16,609 nucleotides of DNA from DAIOGN01 sp036745245 (GTDB lineage Bacteria; Zixibacteria; MSB-5A5; JAUVRN01). A program made the position numbers and the translations under genes. Shown piece by piece: positions 12,134 to 16,609 of the stretch; the stretch's first letter is position 1, and the number at the start of each line of letters is the position of its first letter. The stretch spans positions 1-16,609 of the forward strand of contig DAIOGN010000078.1 of NCBI GenBank assembly GCA_036745245.1, written 5' to 3'. The notes below the pieces were generated by a model. It was not told the DNA's origin. It searched no databases and saw only the letters and a list, made by a program, of their open reading frames with translations.

Positions 12134-13465
12134 CTATCGTTCCTTCTGTAAGTGCCACCCGCCTGTCACGAGCGACTGTACAATTGCGTAACCCCGATGT
12201 CCGAAGATCGGATGCCATTGCCTGGACAACTCTTCCGCCAGATCCACTGCCACCTGGCCGGGAGGGCGCCCGGACTCCGCCGAGGCCTTCAGCACCCGAC
12301 GCGTGGTGAGACGAATGGAATGCTCCCAATCGGCAGAGAGATGCTGCTCCACCGCTGGATCAGGTGAAAGTGACCCGTACTGCTCGTTGGAGCAATTCAC
12401 GATGCCCATGCGGTTGGCGAGGAAGTCGGGCACGTAAGTGATCTTGCGCTCCAGGAGCCGCCGATCGTCGCGCACCGGATCCTCCAGCTGGTTGTTGGCG
12501 GCGCCGCAGATGAGGCGCGCCTGAATCCCGGGGATCGTGCGCTCGCTCAGGATTCCGCCTGTGGCACACGGGGCGAGCACGTCGCACGGCTCGCTCAAGA
12601 GGGACAGGTCGTCCGCCTTGGTTTGTCGGATCTCCAGACGTTCCGGCGGGAATTCTGCTTTCAGCGCAGCCACTCGATCTGCCGATAGATCGCACGCGAT
12701 GACTCTGCGCGCTCCTTTGCCAAGCACCAGTCGCACAAGCGGTGTACCCACGTGACCTGTGCCCTGCACCGCCACCGTCTTGCCTGAAAGTGCGCCCTGC
12801 CCGAGAAACTCGAGTGCCGCTTCCATGGCGCACACGGTGCCGCGCGCCGTAGGCTCGGACGGATTGCCGCTGCCGCCCAACGCCTGCGGGATGCACGTGG
12901 TGAAGCGCGTACGACTGAACACTGCCGCCATGTCATGGGGCCCTGCGCCGACGTCCTCGGCGGTCACGTAGCACCCCGACAAGGACGAGATGAAGTCGCC
13001 GTACTCCTCGAACAGCTGGCGACGTAACGCGGGGTCGAGGACCACGGTGCCTTCGGGCCGCAGGATCACGCCTTTGCCGCCGCCCCACCAGAGCCCTGCC
13101 AGGGCGCACTTGTGCGTCATACCCTGGGACAGTCGCAAACCGTCGCGGAAGTAGTGCTCCATGGCGGCATAGTGCCAGTAGCGCACACCGCCGGCCGCCT
13201 GGCCCCGGCAGGTGCGGTGAACGAAGGCGCCCAAAAGATGATCCGGCGTGTGTGACACCTGGAAGAACAACCCCTCGTGACGCGCGAAATCTCTGGGATC
13301 CGAGCGCAGGAACTCCGCCAGAGAATCCAGCGCGGGGTGCGATGCCTGGACCTGGCCCGATGCATCTGTCACAAAGCAGAAACGACGGATGCCGTTGCTT
13401 TCGAGAAACCGCAGGAATGCCTGCGGCTCCATGCCAATGAGTTCGTCGGCTTTCGTGCGGTTCAC
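12134..13465 (-). CDS. Leu/Phe/Glu-dehydrogenase-like oxidoreductase with extra N-terminal region
   Basis: The 443-residue protein belongs to the Glu/Leu/Phe/Val dehydrogenase superfamily, which catalyses NAD(P)-dependent reversible oxidative deamination of amino acids. The catalytic domain shows both lysines, Lys119 (LSQGMTHK) and Lys131 (GLWWGGGKGVIL), and TAEDVG with Asp171. The Rossmann domain has GTGHVG (235-240), ACDL at 257-260, and VLAPCATGGIL. It differs from typical leucine dehydrogenase (about 350-365 residues) in three ways. About 60 extra residues precede the catalytic domain. The usual NAGGV segment reads NRMGIV. The GG(T)R substrate loop reads AGGVRYWHY. The substrate is therefore open. 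The start is GTG 13465, overlapping the cupin stop as GTGA. Its TAG ends one base before DUF1330. Confidence 0.9.
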   Translation of the reverse strand: MNRTKADELIGMEPQAFLRFLESNGIRRFCFVTDASGQVQASHPALDSLAEFLRSDPRDFARHEGLFFQVSHTPDHLLGAFVHRTCRGQAAGGVRYWHYAAMEHYFRDGLRLSQGMTHKCALAGLWWGGGKGVILRPEGTVVLDPALRRQLFEEYGDFISSLSGCYVTAEDVGAGPHDMAAVFSRTRFTTCIPQALGGSGNPSEPTARGTVCAMEAALEFLGQGALSGKTVAVQGTGHVGTPLVRLVLGKGARRVIACDLSADRVAALKAEFPPERLEIRQTKADDLSLLSEPCDVLAPCATGGILSERTIPGIQARLICGAANNQLEDPVRDDRRLLERKITYVPDFLANRMGIVNCSNEQYGSLSPDPAVEQHLSADWEHSIRLTTRRVLKASAESGRPPGQVAVDLAEELSRQWHPIFGHRGYAIVQSLVTGGWHLQKER

Positions 13466-13839
13466 TCGGGATCGCCCGTGGGCACCACACTCGCGCCTTC
13501 GAACATGAGCAGCACTGTCTTCTCAGGCGCTCGCGTGCGATGCCTCACGCCGTGAGGCACCATGATCCCCTCGCCCGGGCCCAGCTCTTCGGTGCGGCCC
13601 TCGAGATCTACCAGCAGTCGACCCGACACCACGTAAAAGAATTCGTCTTCCTTGTCATGGTGGTGCCAGTGGAACTCACCGTGGATGATTCCCAGACGCA
13701 CCACGCAATCGTTCACGCTGCAGAGCGACTGATTGAACCAGCGCTCCGAGTTGGCTGCCACCAGCTCCGGGATGCTCAGTTTCTCGAGTGGGCCGAAGCG
13801 GATATCGTTGCGGATCACGTAGGGTGATTCTGGTTTCAT
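13462..13839 (-). CDS. Small cupin-domain protein
   Basis: The protein has 125 residues from ATG 13839, supported by GAGGG about 7 nt upstream; the frame extends to 13869 but without a better start. It is a single conserved cupin barrel. Motif 1 is His59-X-His61-X4-Glu66-X6-Gly73 (in HWHHHDKEDEFFYVVSG) and motif 2 is GPGEGIMVPHGVRH (87-100) with His100. These residues predict a bound divalent metal. Proteins of this kind include small isomerases, dioxygenases and sensor-like cupins; no reaction can be named. The stop codon overlaps the dehydrogenase start (GTGA), implying stoichiometric, coupled expression and possibly a shared substrate. The glycosylase gene ends 42 bp upstream. Confidence 0.9.
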   Translation of the reverse strand: MKPESPYVIRNDIRFGPLEKLSIPELVAANSERWFNQSLCSVNDCVVRLGIIHGEFHWHHHDKEDEFFYVVSGRLLVDLEGRTEELGPGEGIMVPHGVRHRTRAPEKTVLLMFEGASVVPTGDPE

Positions 13840-13881
13840 TATGAACCCTCGCTGAGTGTGCATGGACAAACAGGAGCCACG

Positions 13882-15090
13882 TTAGGTCCCCACAGGTTTC
13901 AGGGCCAGGGAATCCCCGTAGCGTTCAAGCGCCGTGTGCGCCGCTTCACGGTCGGAGGCGGGGGCTTCGTGTCCCTTCTCGAATCGACAGGAAAGGACCT
14001 GGAGCCGCCCGGCCTTACGGTCGGCCTTCAGGTCGAATCTCGCCACGAGCCGTTCGCCGGCGAGCACCGGCATGCAGTAGTAGCCGTCCTGCCGCGTATG
14101 GGCCGGCTTGAATATCTCCAGCGTAAAATCAAATCCAAACAGCCGCTTCAACCGCGAGCGGTCCCAGAGCACGGGATCGAAAGGCGACAGCAGCACACCC
14201 CGGTCGTGTCGGGGCCGAACCGCATTCAGCCGGTCGGCCAGTTCGAGGTCGTCGGGTCGAATCCAACCCTGGACGGATCGTCCGCCCGAATCGTGCAGCG
14301 TGCACGGCTCCACACGCCCCTGCTCGGCGAGTCGAAGCAGAGCCTTCCGGACCTGTTCTTGGCAGTTTCTCAGGCGCCACGTCTGTGCCAGCGTTCCGGC
14401 GGTGGCCCAGCCGTGGCCGTCGAGCGCCTTGTGCAGCAGGAGGTCGAACGACTCGTCCTGGCTGCACGACTGGTTTCGCCACGTGGCCGGAACCACACGG
14501 TCGGGCAGATCGAAACTGCGCTGGAAGGACTTCCGTTCCCGAATCGCGAGCTCACCCGCCGACCACAGTGCGGCGGCCACACGCCGCGCCGCTTTCAGGT
14601 CCCACCAGCCGCGGCTGCCTCGTCCTTCCATGTCGAGCGATCGAATGGGCCCTTCGGACGTGATCCGCTCCACCAGTGCGCGCGCGACTTTCTTTTGCGA
14701 GCCGACGATGGAGCGGTACCACGAACTTTTGCGAAAGTTCTCCCGGCGGAATTCAAACGCTGGATACAGCTCCAGCGGCATCCACGAGGCCTCGTGTCCC
14801 CAGTATTCAAACAGCGGCTCCTCGATTCTCAGGAGGTCTTCCGCAAGCGCCGGCTCGAACCCCTGTAATCGCGACAGCAGCACCAGTGCGTGACTGCGTG
14901 CACCCGCCACGGAAACCGTGTCCAGCTGAAGGTAACCGAAACGCCGTATGATCGAGTGGGCTGCCTCGCGTGCTCGCTTGCCGCTGCCGGCGGCCTTCGA
15001 GGGCAGCCCTGTCCACTCGGGTTTGAGCAGCCCTGCTTTGGCCAGAGCAAGTCGGCGTGCTTCTGCGATCGATAGGGCGGTCCGGCTCAC
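13882..15090 (-). CDS. YcaQ/AlkX-like winged-helix DNA glycosylase
   Basis: The 402-residue protein belongs to the HTH_42 (PF06224) family of tandem winged-helix DNA glycosylases. E. coli YcaQ (AlkX) is about 410 residues and unhooks interstrand crosslinks formed by alkylating agents. The residues LQLDTVSV contain the catalytic-type Q-hydrophobic-D motif (Gln55, Asp57) that marks the YcaQ branch, in contrast to QxQ in AlkZ-type enzymes. FEYWGHEASWMPLELYP (94-110) and RPRHDRGVLLSPFDPVLWDR near the C-terminus are further family signatures. The start is GTG 15090, overlapping the HisN stop as GTGA; open frame upstream of it is shadow. The role in repairing alkylation damage is inferred from the family. 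The gene shares a transcript with metabolic genes, which is common for this family's genes and says little about function. Confidence 0.92.
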   Translation of the reverse strand: MSRTALSIAEARRLALAKAGLLKPEWTGLPSKAAGSGKRAREAAHSIIRRFGYLQLDTVSVAGARSHALVLLSRLQGFEPALAEDLLRIEEPLFEYWGHEASWMPLELYPAFEFRRENFRKSSWYRSIVGSQKKVARALVERITSEGPIRSLDMEGRGSRGWWDLKAARRVAAALWSAGELAIRERKSFQRSFDLPDRVVPATWRNQSCSQDESFDLLLHKALDGHGWATAGTLAQTWRLRNCQEQVRKALLRLAEQGRVEPCTLHDSGGRSVQGWIRPDDLELADRLNAVRPRHDRGVLLSPFDPVLWDRSRLKRLFGFDFTLEIFKPAHTRQDGYYCMPVLAGERLVARFDLKADRKAGRLQVLSCRFEKGHEAPASDREAAHTALERYGDSLALKPVGT

Positions 15091-15863
15091 AGATTCAGAA
15101 TCTCCAGGACCTGCCTGTGCAGAACCGCACCGGCAGCGACGCAGGAGTCGCCGCTGACCGGATCGTCGCCCGTCCATGTGGTGATGACGCCGCCTGCTCC
15201 ACGGATGATTGGAATCAGCGGCAGAATGTCCCATGGAGCCATCTTCGAGTCCAGCATGATGTCGGCCCGGCCTGCCGCAAGCATCAGGTAGCCGTAGGCA
15301 TCGCCCCACGTGCGGAACACGGCGGTCTGCTGCATCAGGCGCTCGAACGGTTCCTTCCCCCACCGCTTGTCGATTCCGCGAATGTCGGTGGTGAGCAGTG
15401 TGGCCTCCGCCAGATTCTTCACCTGTCTCATGGCGACGGGTTTGCCATTGAGGGTGGTGGACTTGCCGTCGCCCATGCACAACTCGGAAAGAACAGGATT
15501 GTGTATCACCCCGAGGATCGGTTGCCCGTTTCTGAGCAGTGCAATGAGCGTGGCGAACAGCGGGCTGCCGTGTGCAAACGAGATCGTGCCGTCGATGGGG
15601 TCGAGCACCCACACGTGCTCGGCGCCTTCATTCTCTCGGCCGAATTCTTCACCCAGAATGCCGTGCGACGGATACTCGCTGTGGATGAGTTCGCGCATCA
15701 GCAGCTCTGCTTCCCGGTCCGCCTGCGTGACAATGGACGCATCCGCCTTGCGGGAGATGACCAGTTCCTTCTGGAAGTGGTTGCGGGTCGTTTCACCGGC
15801 AGCAAGCGCCAGGCGCTTCGCAAAGCCGGCGTATTCGTCTGCGAGTTTGTCTCTGGCGTTCAT
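15087..15863 (-). CDS. hisN: Inositol-monophosphatase-fold histidinol-phosphatase (HisN type)
   Basis: The 258-residue protein has the lithium-sensitive FIG phosphatase motifs: GEEFG (71-75), DPIDGT (88-93) and WDILP (211-215), which hold the catalytic magnesium ions. The region FRTWGDAYGYLMLAAGRADI (183-202) matches the subgroup annotated as histidinol-phosphatase HisN, so dephosphorylation of histidinol phosphate (penultimate steps of histidine synthesis) is the best assignment. Inositol-1-phosphatase or another small sugar phosphate activity is an alternative, since motifs are shared. ATG 15863 overlaps the stop of the transporter gene (ATGA); the frame upstream is unused. No other his gene is in the window. 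Confidence 0.85.
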   Translation of the reverse strand: MNARDKLADEYAGFAKRLALAAGETTRNHFQKELVISRKADASIVTQADREAELLMRELIHSEYPSHGILGEEFGRENEGAEHVWVLDPIDGTISFAHGSPLFATLIALLRNGQPILGVIHNPVLSELCMGDGKSTTLNGKPVAMRQVKNLAEATLLTTDIRGIDKRWGKEPFERLMQQTAVFRTWGDAYGYLMLAAGRADIMLDSKMAPWDILPLIPIIRGAGGVITTWTGDDPVSGDSCVAAGAVLHRQVLEILNL

Positions 15864-16609
15864 GCCTGTGCACGTGTTGCTGACCTCGGCTGCTTCGCTG
15901 CGAGAGCCAGTGCGACGCCTCCCAGGATCATAGCGCCGGACGCAAGCAGGCGCCAGCCGATCGATTCGGTGAGCAAAAGCGCTCCGCCCAAAGCCGCGAT
16001 GGCGGGAACGGTCAGTTGCACGAGAGCTGCGCTGGTGGCCGACAGACCGCGCAGCGCCGCGTACCAGATGACGTACCCCAGCCCCGAGGTCACTGCGCCG
16101 GAGATCACCGCAAGCAACACGCCGATCGTGGTCAGATGCAATTCGCGCCAGGCCAGCAGGCTCACCACCACCGCCACGGGCGCCGCGAATTGAAAGTTGG
16201 AGGCCGTGGACAAAAGTGCCGAGGTATTTCCGCGACCCAGAATCGAGTACACCCCCCACGCGGCGCCGGCCATGGCCATGAGTCCGGTCTCCCAGAGTGG
16301 CGGCGCCGAGAGTCCGGGTGAGGTGAGCACGAGGAGCCCGGCAATGGAAACCACGAATCCTACCCACGACCAGGCCGGTAAACGCTCACCCGAGAAGAGG
16401 GCCATGGCCATCATCGTCACCTGCACCGATCCAAAGAGCACAAGCGCACCCAGGCCCGCCGAAAGCCCCACGTAGGCAAACGAGAACGCGGCAGCGTACA
16501 CGAACAACATGGCGGCGTTCAGCCCCCGGCGCTCGAGCCGCGGCGCCAGCCACGCGTGCCTCACCCCGGCCACCACGAGCAGCAAGGCCGCTCCGCTCAA
16601 CAGCCGCAC
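15860..16609 (-). CDS. EamA (DMT superfamily) permease, 5' end outside window
   Basis: The 249 visible residues contain about eight hydrophobic helices and run to the window end without a clear start, so perhaps 30-60 N-terminal residues are missing. The order fits two EamA repeats: the end of the first (VGFVVSIAGLLVLTSP, then a spacer), and a second repeat (GAAWGVYSILGRGN to LGGALLLTESIGWRLLASGAMILGGVALAL). The TESIG segment and the Gly-rich last helix are typical of the family's second half. Members are inner-membrane drug/metabolite transporters, often exporters of amino acids or nucleotides. The substrate cannot be told. The stop overlaps the hisN start as ATGA, so both are one operon. 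Confidence 0.9.
   Translation of the reverse strand: MRLLSGAALLLVVAGVRHAWLAPRLERRGLNAAMLFVYAAAFSFAYVGLSAGLGALVLFGSVQVTMMAMALFSGERLPAWSWVGFVVSIAGLLVLTSPGLSAPPLWETGLMAMAGAAWGVYSILGRGNTSALLSTASNFQFAAPVAVVVSLLAWRELHLTTIGVLLAVISGAVTSGLGYVIWYAALRGLSATSAALVQLTVPAIAALGGALLLTESIGWRLLASGAMILGGVALALAAKQPRSATRAQA

Noticed and set aside
12134..13465. Naming the dehydrogenase leucine dehydrogenase (ldh/bcd)
   Set aside because: Substrate-pocket motifs differ and the protein is about 80 residues longer than typical leucine dehydrogenases.

Overview
The window is GC-rich bacterial chromosome. Every gene I can support lies on the minus strand, so transcription runs from high to low coordinates. It looks like housekeeping DNA. 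I see no tRNA, rRNA, CRISPR array, insertion sequence, phage gene or integration site. Shine-Dalgarno sequences are clear at several genes (AGGAGG before htpX and the VOC gene, GGAGG before ppiC), and GTG starts and 4-base stop/start overlaps are frequent. The gene content (complex I, HtpX, DUF502, a PTS-CBS fusion, a YcaQ-type glycosylase) would suit a free-living respiring Gram-negative such as Gemmatimonadota or a related FCB-side lineage, but I cannot fix the taxon from sequence alone.

Region 1 (16609 to 11845) is a tightly packed cluster: an EamA transporter (its N-terminus lies outside the window), a HisN-type phosphatase, a YcaQ/AlkX-like DNA glycosylase, a cupin, a long Leu/Phe/Glu-dehydrogenase-like protein and a DUF1330 protein. 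Junctions are ATGA, GTGA, 42 bp, GTGA and 1 bp, so they are probably one transcript. Amino-acid chemistry (HisN, amino-acid dehydrogenase, an exporter-type permease) is a plausible but unproven theme.

Region 2 (11734 to 10556) holds three small, loosely spaced genes: ppiC (parvulin), an orphan MNT-type nucleotidyltransferase and a VOC-fold protein.

Region 3 (10465 to 3082) is a respiratory complex I operon, nuoA-H-J-K-L-M-N, with a good sigma-70-like promoter at 10438-10465 flanked by two dyad symmetries. It encodes exactly the seven membrane-arm subunits. The peripheral-arm genes (nuoB, C, D, E, F, G, I) that usually sit between nuoA and nuoH or nuoJ are absent and must be elsewhere if the complex is canonical. 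nuoN is interrupted by a 10-N assembly gap. Removing 37 nt around the gap restores one 485-residue protein, so the break looks like an assembly artefact.

Region 4 (3007 to 1) carries a DUF502 membrane protein, an EIIA(Ntr)-like domain fused to two CBS domains, the membrane protease HtpX, and the N-terminus of a CNNM/DUF21 (HlyC/CorC) membrane protein cut by the window edge. This group fits membrane-envelope maintenance and regulation. No gene-free stretch exceeds 300 bp; the longest is about 240 bp, upstream of nuoA.

I found no convincing new multi-gene system. The most notable points are the membrane-arm-only nuo operon, the altered dehydrogenase, the EIIA-CBS fusion and the orphan MNT protein.
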